Positions 26,398-39,363 of a stretch of 64,000 nucleotides of DNA are shown piece after piece; within the stretch, counting starts at the first letter, position 1, and each line of letters opens with the position of its first letter. Below the pieces are notes generated by a model. The model saw nothing but the letters and a program-made list of their open reading frames with translations, was not told where the DNA came from and did no database searches. The DNA comes from Oscheius sp. JU75 (taxonomy: Eukaryota; Nematoda; Chromadorea; Rhabditida; Rhabditidae), in NCBI GenBank assembly GCA_037178855.1, contig JASJZC010000007.1, positions 5,518,001 to 5,582,000 of the forward strand. The letters run 5' to 3'. The position numbers and the translations under genes were made by a program.

Positions 26398-29300
26398 ATG
26401 GATCTTGGGGGAACCTTGTTATCTAACGGTTTCCAAACCGAGACGGCAACTTCATATCCTTGGAGTAACGGAGATAATTTCTGCTCGTCTGGTGTAAACT
26501 CAAATAGTACAAGCTCATCGAACTCGCCTCCGATGACATCTCTGCTGGCAGACAGTGAACCACTTCAAAGACCGAGCTGGCTCTTTTCTCAACAGCAACA
26601 GCTGCATCAAGCTCAGGTTCGTATATTTTGCCCTTTGACGATCTCACCCCAAATTTGATGACATTGCAAGATTCCCAAGAGACTTCATTAGGAAATTTGT
26701 CGTACCATTGTGCAGCGAAATTGTGACGCGCAAGAGGAAGCACATAAAGCTCATAAAAATTGGTCTCTCTTTCGGCATGGGATAATGCCATTATACGCCC
26801 TCTCCTCATTACATCTAGGCCTCTCTTTCTGACATTGTGAGCTCCAGTTTATAGACCACTTATTTAGGTCGTTAGTGTTGAAATTTATGCCCTTGTCTGT
26901 CAGCTGATCAGTCTTTCCCGCAGTCATTTAAGTCAGTTTTACCGTAACGGTGCCAGCGGAGGCCGCGCCTCTTTGTCTGCTTGATTGCACCGTCTACACA
27001 ACACCCGCTCCATAAAGAGGCATGTGTTGCGAGTCACACAAAGGGTTGTTTGTGAAATTGCGCGAGCCGCGGTGATCGGCAACTCTCTCCGGAACTGTGT
27101 GAATGGGTAAACATGTTTGCCGGTGAGCCTAGGATACGGTGCGCCAATCCCGTCTTTGAGATCAGGGGACAGACGATCAAGTTGACTCCTATGCCGAAAA
27201 ATTGTACCGCGTAAACGGATCTCAACCCTCTTTCCATTAAGACAATTGCGGAATAACAGAACGACGCATAAGGTTACCAATAAACAGCTGGAGCAAAACA
27301 ATGGGTCTTACTTTTGGTCAAAAACAACGGCCGTTCTCGTGCCATATGAGCCTTTGAAGCCGTCGGTTTTGGAGAAGTAGCCGTGGTTATGTTGATGTTT
27401 ACTGCTCGAGCCCACCTTATTCATTCAGAATCTTGACACAAAGCTGACCAATAGTCAGGATTTCGTTATTCTGCTGCCTTCCACTTGCGCCGCCACTTTT
27501 GCGAAGGTATTAGAAGGTTTCCCATTACCGTTCTACCGAACCGACTCATGCATGTTAAGTAGAACAGATCCTCGGAACTGTAGGTCCAGTTCCTTTTGCG
27601 GACAGGATCATAAAGGGTAGCCCTCTCGACATTGCCCCGCACATATTCATACCATTTGCAGTTATCCTGTCTTGAATCATCTTTTTTTTTGCATTTACCG
27701 CAGACGGGGGAAAGCGAGAGTTCATGCCTGAATCTCGCGTCTGTTTGCTGCCAGACGTTTTGTGTATATTTGTTGATCTTACGCCGCCGCCGCCACCACT
27801 CCGATTCCGTCATCCGCGTCCCGTGTTTGCTGTCTCTTCCGTGGCCCGCCGTGAACACCTTCATAATAATCGCGCAGCAGGGATTCTCAATATCACGGAA
27901 ATGAACTTTCCAATTTCGAGGGCATTCCTTTGACGCTATTTCGGGAAGCGGCCCAAATTAGAGTGTATCATTGTCGGCAAACGAGACCAAAGAATGAATT
28001 GAAAATTGAAAGTACCGGAAGGTATTCAAGGAACAGACGGATCGTGTCCTTGAAAAAAAACAGATGCGGCTGCCTATAGACTGTCTTTTGATTTTAGGGC
28101 TTGCGACCACTATCTCATTAACCAATGTCCCAGTTTTCGGTTTAGTAGGGGTTTCAAACAAATAAAAACGACTTTGGCCCGTATCTTTGAAAATGTTGCG
28201 AAGACGAGATCAAAAAACAGGGGGTCTTCCGCATTTGATGCTACTAATCCCGCGCAAACATTTCGGGTTACGCGATTATTCCGACCGGTGGCAAGTGTGC
28301 GTGGAATCAGCTGTTTCACGGCTGACGCCAGGGACCCAGAGCGGCTGTCTGTGCTGCCATTTATGAGCAGCACAGACACAAAGAGCAAGTAAGGCAAAAC
28401 ATTTGCGACAGTCTTGAGGTATCCTTGCCCTATCCTTGTGGCCTAGGGTAGTTCTCTATCTTAGCGTACCACTACGGCCTAGGAGCAGCTCAGTTAAGCA
28501 AATATGAGGTGAGAGACCAGAATACTGTACATTACTTACCTAGTCAGAAACCAAACGACCCCATTATTGTGTTTTGTAGAGAGCGAAAAGCACTCGTCAA
28601 TTAGCAGTGTCTCTTTTCCCTAGAACGGGAGAATTGACGATTATTGTTTCGGAACCGGTTGTTGCGCAGACAGAAAGTGCCATAGCAAGGCTTTCGCCCA
28701 TCTCCAGAAACAGTTCCATCATCTGCCACCGGATGCTTCAACTGTGGGTGCAGACAATCCGGGCATTTTTATGATTTCAACACTTTTCAAGAAAGTTTGC
28801 TCTTGGCTTTCAAAACTGCCGGCAACATCAGTCCCTGTGTGTGTGGCAGTGTCGCATTTCCATCTCTTATGCTATTTAGTTTTGTCTTCCATCTTGGTTT
28901 CACTGCGTGACCTAAGCAATTACGTATTCTCGCCAATTGTACTTCACTCGTGACAGCCACCAACACATTCACAATTGTCTTTAGAGAGCTACCGTCGGTC
29001 ATTTTTAAGTAACTGCCTTAAAATCCCTGTCAACAGGATGTCGAATTTGCGTTCACTCCACCTCTTAAAGGTTTCAATTTCCCGAGCGAACCTCCCTAGG
29101 CCGCCCGAAGTGGCAACATTTATGTTCCTCGTGAATTACTCTTGGTCCTAGAGGAATGTCTTTCGTTTAATCCATCTTTCGGGACGACCTCCTTCCATAC
29201 ACTGACAAATCGTCCTTTGATCTGCTAGTGAACTCATTAGCATCTGGTACAAGGTCATCTTTCTCATTCGCCACATGCGAAGAGGTTGTTTGTTTCGCAG

Positions 29301-31480
29301 GCCGTCAAAACAGAGCTGTGATGTTTTTATTGCCAACTTCCTAAGCGATCAAATCTCTTCCGAGCAATTCATGCCTTAGCGAGCCTCTTTATCAGTTGCT
29401 CACGTGCCGGCAGTGTCAGCTGTTTTCTGTTAGTGTGCATCAAGCAGCGATTAGTGTGACAGATACAGCGAAGCAACTCATTTTTTCTAAAATACATAGT
29501 GTACACAAGAGGAAGAACCACAAATAAATGGCCGAGAGGTATGAGTTTGTTTTTTGGGGAAAGATCACGTTATTTTGACTCGCATCAGAAGTTTCTATTA
29601 AGGAACACAGCGTAAACAATATCCACTGGCCAGTATCTACGCTAAACCTGCCCGTCTTTAAAACGGAAGAGAGAAGACATTGCCTGTTTACCTATCTATT
29701 TTTGCGACACCTAGATAAAAACAGGCACTGTTATTTTTCGGAAATACGCAACACGTTTCTAAAGCGAGATACGATGGCGACATGGTTTCACTAGGAAGGA
29801 ACTCTCACTTGTAATACTCTCTGACAAAGTTACAATGTTACGTTTTCAGACTGCTCCGTTTACGAATTCCGTTTCACCCACTGACGCTCTTTACTCCATC
29901 TTGGATCAGTTCAGCCCGTTTGAAAACGAACTCTCTAACAAACTGAACGCTCAGTATCAGCAGATGACAAACAGGTAAAAGATGGGTCCCCTCCAATTGT
30001 CAACATTCAATTTAGACTCCCGCCCCGTCGTCAGTACGGGAACTTGATGTCGCCTGGAACAGCGGAGTCTTCGGGAAATCCTTTGGGAGCCCCTGGAACA
30101 CCCGTAAACAACAGTTAGTTTTCTCTTGGCTTTTTTGGATTATTGTCTGGCATGCGCCTTCGAAAAACACTTGAGCCCATTCATCGTTCGTAAATACCTG
30201 AAAACCGATTTTCAATGGCAGTTGTTTTGTTTTGGTGTTTTGTGAGCCGCAAGAGCCAGACAAGTTCACTCCACGTCTCATCACGCGGTGCTCATGGCGC
30301 CGTACTATTACGGGGAGGCTCGCAATGTTTATTCGATTAAGCCCTAGAACATTGACACAAGTCAAAATGGCTGATGAATAGGCGTACTGTTCCAATTTTG
30401 GGTGCACAAGTTCGTTGTCAATGGAGAAGGCACAATTAGTTGTGTCAATGTTCGTGCTGTGGACCAGCCATGCACTAGTTGTCCAGTTGTCATGCATTTA
30501 CCGCGCGCATAATTAGTTGCGCTTACCCGAGTCTCCCGGATCTGACTCTGATCATGCATCCCATTTCAGGTCACTCCATGCCGGCTACACCTTCCGGGAA
30601 TGTACCGCCGCCGAAGAACCCGAAACTGTACAAAACTGAGCTCTGTCGCACATGGATGGAATACGGACGATGCAACTATGGAGAACGGTAAATCAGCTTC
30701 TTTTACCAAAAACTTGCAAGTTTAGATGCCAGTATGCTCACGGAGAAACAGAGAAACGGCCTATTCCCCGCCATCCGAAGTATAAGACAGAGGCGTGTCA
30801 GTCATTCCACATGAAAGGAGGATGCCCCTATGGCTCCCGCTGCCATTTCATTCACAAGTCTGTTTCAAAACTGAAACTTATTGTTCTTTCTGTTTAGTGA
30901 GGTAGAGTTCCTTTCGCGGTTAGACTCCCTGTCGTCTTTCAACCAAATGTTCCCGTCCCAGATGGCTACCGGGCCAGGTGGACCTGCCATGACTCCGACA
31001 GTCCCGAACTGTATGTTAAAACTGATGCTTGAGCAAATGATGCAAAATGCAGTGAAAATGACTCCCCTCCATCGTATGGCTTCTATGCCAAACTACGGTA
31101 GTGCGGGAGAGTCTTCGTCTGGCAGTTCGGCTGACAGTGGCTCGGAATCTCCCAATGGCAGCTTTTCTCCTGGTTTGGATCTCGAAGAAAATGGTAAAAC
31201 ATTCCTCAGGAGCTCTAAAATCCTATTTAGGACCTTTTGGAGCTGGCGCCGGATTCGTCACACCGCAACACCTGATCCAGAAGAATAACACACCGAACAA
31301 TTATTATTCGGCCTTCGACTCTAAATAGTATGTTTTTCGACTTTTTTTTTTACAAAAGCTCGTTTTTTTAGTGAGATGTCGGGCATTCTAAGTGACATTC
31401 TTGGCATGAGGATTGACGAGAACGGTCAAACGGAATCGGGACGCCTTCCAGTGTTTACCCAGCTTGGTGCTGGCAAATAG
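26398..31480 (+). CDS. tristetraprolin/TIS11-type tandem CCCH zinc finger RNA-binding protein
   Basis: Eight exons (26398-26616, 29850-29974, 30016-30113, 30570-30687, 30726-30857, 30898-31193, 31231-31327, 31372-31480) join without frame breaks to 397 residues. Two C-x8-C-x5-C-x3-H fingers lie in the middle: [20 protein letters not shown] continuing RCQYAHGE, and [20 protein letters not shown] continuing CHFIHNE. Both are preceded by the family's YKTE lead-in and linked by the usual RHPKYKTE spacer. The N-terminus is Ser/Asn/Gln-rich; the C-terminus is Met- then Ser-rich. This family binds AU-rich elements in mRNA 3'UTRs and promotes deadenylation; in nematodes relatives (OMA, POS, MEX types) act in germline and embryo. 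Intron 1 is 3.2 kb while the others are 37-50 nt, except intron 3 at 456 nt. The ATG follows acceptor ttttgcag by 7 nt, so the transcript is probably trans-spliced or has a 5'UTR intron. Confidence 0.93.
26617..29849 (+). other. large first intron of the CCCH gene
   Basis: 3,233 nt, from gttcgt to gttttcag, roughly 80 times the usual intron here. It contains further CAGCTG sites and several minus-strand open frames of 95-155 codons (27466-27930, 26939-27301, 28110-28397) whose coding status is unclear. No RNA gene recognised. Confidence 0.6.
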
Positions 31481-34400
31481 GTATTTCACTTCATTAGCAT
31501 CTCATTACCGGGTTCAGAATCATCTTCATCTATCTCTTTCTCTCTCTCTTCTCCCGGACAACCATAAACGAGTAGCTTTCCGAGCAAGTGTCATCAACAT
31601 ACCACTTCGAATTGCCTCTAGTTACCCCTTTTCTCTCTCTCTCTCTTTCTCTACTTAGTCAACTTCGCTAGTTTTAAGATGTCCTCCGAATAGAAATATG
31701 TGTACATGGTTCAGCGCGAGTCTTTGCCCTCCCAGTGTATCTTTCGTTCCTAGTGCTTTCTGACAAAGAAATCTTCAAAATAGATTACCTCCACTTCATT
31801 TGTAGATAGCTCGTATGATTCTTAGACGTGTGCCTGTATTAGTGCCTTAGACTCTTCTTCCTCGGCCTTTAAGGCCCTTTCAAAACCTCCTCATTTTTAT
31901 GTGATCAGGATACACGTCAACAGGATAATGTAGATATTACCAGGGCGCATCCTACGCCTCTCCCATGTCGACTCTTTCAAAAACTCCTTTCTCCTCTCAA
32001 ACTACAGTAACTTATTTTAACATTGTATAACTTATTCCCAACCCTCTTTCCATTATCACTTCAGTATGCATTTCCTTTGTTTTAGTTATACACTCTTAAT
32101 AACTTTTTGCATATTATGCGTTTTGTGACAGCCGAATGCATCAAGAAGGAAAATTCCGCCTGATTTTGCTTTCAATAGGCTTATTCATTTGACAACAGCC
32201 AGGAAAACTTTTATTGGTTGCTTTCTTATACCTTCGCTTCACAAAATACACTACATTATCGGCTTCAACCCTTTATTATCAATGTACTCACTTGTGCATT
32301 TTGTTAAGAACAATAAAGGATCCTCTCTTTGTGTAGCTAAAGTCGACAGAAGAGCTGGATAACTCGCAAATGAATAGACTTTTTCTGTGATTCCGGGGGG
32401 GGGCAACAGCTGACGACTGCGTCGAGACAACGAAAATGAAGCATCGAAGCACTCAGTGAGTAGGTGAAATTTGTTCACAATACAGATGGAGCTCGTTCAC
32501 AGAGCGATGTTCTCGTATTTTATGCTTTTGCATCATATGAAAAACATTTTGCCATAAAACGGTGACTGATGATGTCTTAGAAGTTTGTGTCGCTTTCAGA
32601 GTAATTGCTATGCTGTAAGCAGCCGCTAACATAAACTCGCATTTTTACAATTTTCAAGTAGTTAGTAATGAAAAAACTCTGGTGACGTCTTTTCTAGAAT
32701 TTAGAAATGAAGTCACTGAAAAACTTTACTCCTATTGTCGTAGTTTAAGTTGTCCGTGGAATAGTGAAACCGTCAGGATTGCAAAACAGAATGAGTGGGT
32801 CAGAAATGTCACGGTTAAAAGAGAGTGAGAGAGAGAGGGAGATAGATACTGATCCAGCTCAATTCCGTCTGCCTTTCGAGCGGGCTCGCCTCGGGCTACC
32901 TCTTTAAGCCGGCTCGAAATCGGCTTGGGCCGAAAATTTTTGGTTCGTGCCCAAGTATAATACTGAATAAGAGGGCTACAGAAAGCATATAGGCCAATGA
33001 CAGTTTGTTAGGTACAGATAAATAGGGGAGGAAACCGGCTCATAGGGATAATGGCACTTATAGTTAGGTTGAAAATGGCAAGAACATGACAGAAATATAT
33101 CTGATAAAAGTGGCGAGAACGACAAGAACGACAACTTTGAAAGCCAGAGAGTTTGCTAGGTTCGAAATGCTGGAAGATACAAAACAGAACGAAAACACCA
33201 CAGTGCTAAAAGAGACTTTAGCAAGATCGCTCGAGCAACAGTATGTGATAGAAATTGTTAATGTTAGAGTGAGCTTATATTGTGCTATAATGCGATATTC
33301 TATGCTGTTCATCTGTTGGGTAGACGTTTTAAAATATATCAGATGGTGACATAAATATAGAAACGTTTGCCTGTGACTTTTTTGTTTTCTGACCAAATCA
33401 TACGACCTTTTTTTTAAAATAACGGGATATGTTAGTTATTTTTGATGTCGTAAAGAGTTCAAAGGGGGTAACGACAAAAGTTTTGAGCACCACCCCGATA
33501 GGCGAAACTTAGAATTGAAGTTTGCTTAGAGCGGCCGATTCGAAGCATATCTCAAATATATCGTCCGATACTACCGATTCGATCTGGTTAGGGGTGTGCA
33601 TCTGCTCAAAGTTGATCACTATCAACATTTTGACGATTCATATCTCAGCGAGAACAAATTGCTGAAGGATCGGGTCGCGGCTGTCAACATTTCATCAAGA
33701 GATACAAAACTGCTTCAGCAAAAGCCATTTTGAAATTGAGTAACAAGTTCAATCTTCGCCACCGCATACGGTATATACTCCCCGAGAAGATAACATAACT
33801 GTGCTACAGATACAGTTTGATGTTTCTGTGCAGAAATGCAGACTTGAATTTCGTTTACATTTACTATCCTGCTCTCCCTGCGGGGCATCTGTCTTTTCGG
33901 CTTATGGCTATGCCCCCATCTGCCCGGTTAATCGGCCACTCCACCTCTAAAACACCTGTCCATACAATACTCATACAACGGACAGATGACAACGACACGG
34001 TTGCGATGCAGATTAGCCTGTTAATAAACACATTAATGAACCCAGTTCCATTCTGTAGCAAGTCAAAATTCTCCCTTGCGAATTTTCACTTTAATTGTTG
34101 TGCCACAAGGAGTATCCAAGTGACAGACAGTAAGAAGCAGCTGCCACCATTGAGAAACTGCGGATTAAGCCAAGATTATGATTATTCAACAAGTGAATGC
34201 CGCGAAAACAATTAGCTTGGAGAGGTCACGGTCTGGCTTGAGGTCATTAGTATTCGGTTGTCTTGATCCCTTTGGCTCAATGCGCTTATTTATCAAATAC
34301 TTCTGAAAAGTGCAAAAAGAATAGTGTATACTGCCGAAGAGGTTAACAAAAGCTCATGAGCTATTATCATATTGATGGCAGATGCGCTCGTCAGTCATAA

Positions 34401-36210
34401 TCCTTTACGTGACAGTCGACCCCCATTTTTCACCAGATGACAGTCAACAGTCCTACTTGAGTGTTTTATTACACATTCAGAAGGGCTGTCATTGGAGTTG
34501 CGCTACCTGCTGCCACGACCACAACGACATAAACAATGAATAAATGATGTTTTCCATACGGTCGGCGTCTGTCCATCAAACTCCGATTGACATAGCCCTG
34601 CTTTTGGCCTAGAGCTCATGTAAATAGTAATAGGCGAGGCGGGAAACGTGCAAAACGGATCAGATAGCAGCATGATTAGCAAAATATTCGGTTGTTGTGC
34701 TGGTACAAAGAGAAATACGATGCTTCGGTCAGAGGGCCGTCGATGAGAGATTTCTCTGAAGAGAAGGTTTTAGATTAGTTTTTACAAAGATGTGGACATT
34801 ATCGAATAGTGAAGTGAACCAAATATTAGAAATAGCAAAAACTTTAACAGTCATACGTCATGGACTGCTCCTGATAGACTGAAACGGTATTGCCATTACT
34901 GAGATCCTCTAGAGAAATACGACACCCCTTTTTCGTTTGTTTGCGCATCACTATTTTTCGTGGTAAGAGACAGCTGTCGGTAGCTAAGAGGCAGCTGCCC
35001 TGGCACAGTAACACAATTAGATGGCCGTTTTAGGCCAATGGATCGCAGCAATTTCACGCATTCTGTTGGTATTGGTCCGCACCAGCAGATGGCCAGGCAG
35101 GTGGTCTCTTCCCGTACAGGCTAACCGAGGCAAACGCCAAGAACGGAGACTGTCGCCAGATCACACACGTAATTTGTTTGTTGAAACAGCTGCTTTTGTC
35201 TGGAAGTGTGACAAATTGCCCGACTGTCAGTTTCGGAATATACAATTTATAGAGAACACACCCTGAAAAGAAATTGTATTTACAATGTACAGTCTCGCGC
35301 ACCAGCAATTAACCTGAACTGTTGAGGCGTTGCATATGTGTTATACAATGCCCAGCTGACAATACTCTCGACCGTAGTAACCTGCAATTATCCTACGGTA
35401 CTCCATACTATTCATTGCGGACCACTTAATTAACATTGAGAAGAACCAGCTGTAGTCGTTAGAATGAAGGGTTTCCCAAAAAAAAAATCTCTTCCTTATC
35501 TAGAAAGGACTACTTAACTATTGTAACAGCACCTCGATGATACCTATGGAGCCTACAGCTTCTTAACTGTTCTTCTTGAAATCTGTTTACAAAGCACAAC
35601 GGTCATTCATTTATTCCCTTCTCAGATCATCTTCTGGACGCGAGTAGTTTGGAACTAAAACCGGACTACTATTAACTTCGGTTTTTCTGTAACTCTTGCA
35701 CGGAATCGTCAATGTTTACTAAACGCTGACACATACGTGAATACTTCTCAATAGATGCTCTCGTGTCGCTGCTAAAACGAGAAGTAGCGGATGCTCTTGA
35801 ATGGCGCTGTCCAGATTCCTCACTTCCAAAAGATTAAGTTTTCTTTCGCTTTGAAGAGTTATCGCAATACTGCCAATTCAGTCGCAGTTACAACCTGCTT
35901 CTTGATTGAAAACTTGTACATTTATTTATCTCTCGTAATTGACCGGCTCTTACAGAAGCCGTGATCTGCCGGAAGTCGCGTGCTAGCCAATTATGTAGCG
36001 GCTAATCGCAGCTTTTTGTGGGCGTCTTCGGGATTGGCGTTCGGAGGCGGGGCGCCAGCTGGCATTCCTGTCGGTCGTCGGGGGTCATACGGGGTCACCA
36101 CGGTATGTCCGTTGACTTCTGTGTGCAGGCTCTTGCCTGCTCACCAGATCCCAAGATGCAGTTCGACTCAGTTAGTTTTTTTTCTAGTTGTTTATGATTC
36201 TTCTTCTTAG
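31481..36210. other. CCCH gene 3'UTR and 4-kb intergenic region upstream of the INSM homologue
   Basis: CT-rich simple tracts occur at 31528-31560 and 31625-31655, and a G8 run near 32395. AATAAA at 32312-32317 is the likely CCCH poly(A) signal (3'UTR about 830 nt). A purine tract (gagagagagagg) lies near 32822-32850. From 34138 on, CAGCTG E-boxes are frequent. No gene recognised; an upstream exon of the INSM homologue may lie at about 35980-36175. Confidence 0.5.
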
Positions 36211-36622
36211 ATTCTCCGACCGTCAGCGATAAAGCCTTTCAACTGGGTGCCGAATATCCAGGTCCCACTCTTTTGGCAGCCATGGCAACAACTACAGTTA
36301 GCTCTCTTGAGTACAGCTGTCGCTCCACACCCAACAGTTTGTTTTCAACCTGTATCTAACTGTCTTTATTCTTCAGATTCTGGGAGATCTCAGTTCTTTG
36401 GAGAACCTTCCCGTCGTCAACAGAAAGAGATCGTTACCATCACCTGAAGGCATCAAAAAGGCAAAGATCAAGAAAGTGGAGCATGACACTGTAACCGCTT
36501 CTCCTGTTAGCGGAATGTTTATAAGGGTGAGTTATCATTTCTCCAAGCTTTGCGGTTCTGCTGTGACCTAAACGTCAGCAGCTCGTCTATCTAATTGTTC
36601 TTCCGACTAATCCCTGCAGCTG
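34138..36622. promoter_or_regulatory. cluster of CAGCTG E-boxes around the 5' end of the INSM homologue
   Basis: CAGCTG occurs at 34138, 34971, 34992, 35187, 35353, 35447, 36056, 36314 and 36617 in non-coding sequence. Chance expectation for about 42% GC is below one in 2.5 kb. CAGCTG is a palindromic bHLH-binding E-box. Vertebrate INSM1 is a known target of neurogenic bHLH factors, so a conserved input is plausible but inferred. Confidence 0.45.
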
Positions 36623-37233
36623 GTTTCTGGCGGCAGCTTTTCCTCTCGAGGCTCATTAGCATGCACTTTAGACACAGACTGTCAGCGCGATAATTGGCAC
36701 CTTCTGTCTCACGAAATGAGCCGACAGAATAATGTCAAAAATTTCTCCAAGGGATTGCGTTACAGGAAGAGTCGAGTCTCCCATCGTCCGAAGAACTACA
36801 AAAGGAAGCCGACGAGCTTGATGAGACAGCTGCTTTTGTGGAAGTGTCGGAGGAGTCGCGGAGACAAATTGGCTCGATCAAAAACATGATTGGAGAATGC
36901 GTCTGTCAGTTGTGTCGAGTGAAGTACGACGATGTCTTCAAACTGGCTCAACATCGGTGTCCTCGAATCGCTCATGAGGAATACAACTGCCCCGAATGCG
37001 ACAAGGTATGTATTCTGGCAGAACAGAACTAAAATCATAGTTAGAGCTTTTCATGCCCAGCCAATCTTGCCTCACACCGACGCTGGCACCGTCCTCGTGA
37101 AGCAGAATCACAACAGTGTCCTTCCTGTTCGACGCTTCTGCCCAACAAACGACAACTGCGCGCTCATCTTGCCGTCTGTCAACCGACACTCGAGGTTCTT
37201 TTAGGTCAACTATCGCCTCCCTGTTCTCTCTAG
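36211..37233 (+). CDS. egl-46: EGL-46/INSM-type zinc finger transcription factor (5' end uncertain)
   Basis: Exons 36211-36296, 36377-36526, 36766-37005 and 37045-37233 join in frame. Finger 1 is [23 protein letters not shown]; finger 2 is [20 protein letters not shown] with RWH (C-x2-C-x12-H-x3-H); finger 3 is [21 protein letters not shown]. The string [18 protein letters not shown] is nearly identical to insulinoma-associated proteins (INSM1/2), and three fingers is the nematode EGL-46 arrangement. These are neuronal and neuroendocrine differentiation repressors. A basic stretch ([19 protein letters not shown]) may be a nuclear localisation signal. The first exon is open at its 5' side: either an upstream exon joins at 36211, or translation starts at the Kozak-like gccATGg at 36282. 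The SNAG repressor motif of vertebrate INSM was not found. Confidence 0.87.
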
Positions 37234-37590
37234 TCTACTTTAAACACTTAGTCGCATTGATCTCAAACCCTATCATATTGCTTGTAGGCGTCTCTAGTCC
37301 AAAGTCTTTCCCGTACTTTTTCATCATGATCTCAACATTCTAGTTATTGGTCTCATTCGCTGAATCCTTCTAGTCAAGCGCTGGTCACAGCTTTACTGTC
37401 ATTTTGCATCAATACCTTTTAGTATTTTGTCCTGCCGCAGTCGTGCATTTCTTCGTGAATCTGCTGCCATATGCCAATGTCTAATTTAGTTTTGTCAAGA
37501 GTTTACAACTGGTTTTCATTTTATTAGAACACGAGTCTCTAGTCATGTGTACAGGCCCAACTACTTTATTGTCCTTTCCTTATTCATATA

Positions 37591-38804
37591 TTATGCTGTT
37601 TTCACCAAATAAACTGTTCTGTTGTTAAGTGGTTGTACCGGTCGCCAATTTTCAATCATCAGATCGTCTTCTTCTGTTAAGAGGCTCCTTAGTAGACTTA
37701 GCTGAAAGCACAATGGTTACCAAATGTCACAAACGCATAATGTTGGTACCGTATCAGGGTGGAGTGCGTACCTGCTCTTCGGTCACATAGTTCGGCGTCT
37801 CGAGAATTGTCCATATGACGCCTTCGCTGCAGGGCGGAGTAGTCAGAGATCCTGAATAGTACAGTTCAGGAATTTACCGGCTCGTACCAGAATATCTGAA
37901 GAAATTCGATGTGTCTGTTGGCAACAATTGGGCTGGACTGTAGTACTCTTTCTCGTTGTCAGCATCTAAAATCCTTATGCTTGGGATCACGGCTTTCTTA
38001 CTTGGATTCTTCGTATTGACAAATAGTTCGTTCAGGTCAAACAGTGCCTTACTATTGTTGGATAATTGGAAGAAAACTGCTACCTAAAAGTGAAAATTAC
38101 GTTCAAACACATGCTGTATACTCACAACAGCAATGCCACCTTCTACAGTTCCCGCGGTTGCTTCCGTTAGGTCTTCTCGAATGTGAACAAAATGAAGCTG
38201 GTTCAGTTTTAGATTACAAAAAGGGTTTGGATACCTCAAGAGGGTAGTGCAATCCATTTAGCGTATGTTCACTTCCAAAGTTGTTCTTTCCATCCCAATG
38301 AAAATGAAATTGTGCCAAGTTGTAGCGATCTCCCAGCCCTCCACCAGTGATGTACGGTTGCCTTGTCCACGTTGAGAAACCTTTCACAAGTTCTAACATT
38401 CACACCTAGCACTGGTGACAAACGTTTTACCTGTATGACCATTGTTGGAACCTTCAATAGTTCCATTTACATCATAATCGTGAAATTCTAGCTTAGACAT
38501 TGTTGTTGAGTTCGTCTGTGCTAAAACTACTTAGTATCATAAAAACTTGAATGTTTTACTGAAAACGATGTTAATAGGACTCTGCAGTTGTCCTGTGGAA
38601 CAGATACCGATCCAAGTAGACGGATCATTATAGTTAAATGAAGATGGTGCTTTTGAAACTGCCGAAGTGATCGGTCTTGACGTCGAATACTCTTTCGAGC
38701 TTCTTGAACACTCTAAATGAACTATTATCAAAAACTATCAAAAACTAACCTTGAGATACATCAACTAAAAATGGAAGGGCAAATAGGAGACAGTAACCGA
38801 GCAT
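37591..38804 (-). CDS. secreted alpha-carbonic anhydrase
   Basis: Start [18 protein letters not shown] is a signal peptide in its own exon. Then come GQLQSPINI (conserved SPI), [20 protein letters not shown], and the zinc-site strands [10 protein letters not shown] (two His ligands) and LHFVHIRED (third His ligand), with [14 protein letters not shown] between them. The substrate-pocket sequence [17 protein letters not shown] and C-terminal [14 protein letters not shown] complete the domain. All three zinc ligands are present, so it should catalyse CO2 hydration, probably outside the cell. A CARP-type inactive protein is ruled out by the intact histidines. It converges with the INSM homologue: AATAAA on + at 37608 falls inside this gene's last coding exon. 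Its own AATAAA (minus) is at 37564-37569. Confidence 0.93.
37608..37613 (+). promoter_or_regulatory. putative poly(A) signal of the INSM homologue, inside the carbonic anhydrase gene
   Basis: AATAAA about 375 nt after the INSM stop codon and 17 nt inside the 3' end of the converging carbonic anhydrase coding sequence, implying overlapping 3' ends. Confidence 0.5.
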
Positions 38805-39363
38805 AATGCTAAGTTCGAACGCCCGGCTTCAACTTTGAGCCTGGTATTTATACAAGCCATAGAAACGTCAAATTTATGGCTGTTTGCGGTTTTCATTGCA
38901 GTTTTTAAGTACCCAGGAAATATTTGACCCAGCACGAGTGATGCTCGATGTGAGCATGTTCTTCACGCTTTAGATACAGGCTGGACCCAGGCCTTTGAAC
39001 TTGCAAATATTCCAAAGCACAGTCGTCTTGGTCGATGCAGTATCAATGTTCACGTCCGCTCGTCAGACCTATATTTAGATCTGAACAAAAAAGTGATCTA
39101 AGATTGATCTCACAGAATTGACCATGGAGCGTTACAGTAGGCCCTTTCGTTAGAGTTGACAAGTATTGGCACGGGAAAGCACTTCCGAAACAATTTATTT
39201 CAATTCTTCTGTGGCACTTTCAACAACAAAGAAAACCCGATAAAAACAAAAGAAGGCAGATATCACACATTTCAAAGTGATCCAGCAAAACATCCACACA
39301 CGCATCACATATACTACGGACCCGGATTTAAGCAGATAAAGGGAAATAAATGAGAAAAAGTTA
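38805..39363. other. intergenic between hexosaminidase and carbonic anhydrase genes
   Basis: No gene. TTTATT on + at 39194-39199 gives a minus-strand AATAAA about 165 nt beyond the hexosaminidase stop codon. Confidence 0.5.

Noticed and set aside
30012-30497. 161-codon open frame on - across CCCH exon 3 and intron
   Set aside because: Overlaps a verified coding exon antisense and ignores its splice sites; a shadow frame.
33817-34215. 132-codon frame on + between CCCH and INSM genes
   Set aside because: No domain, no splice signals or start context; consistent with chance in a long intergenic region.
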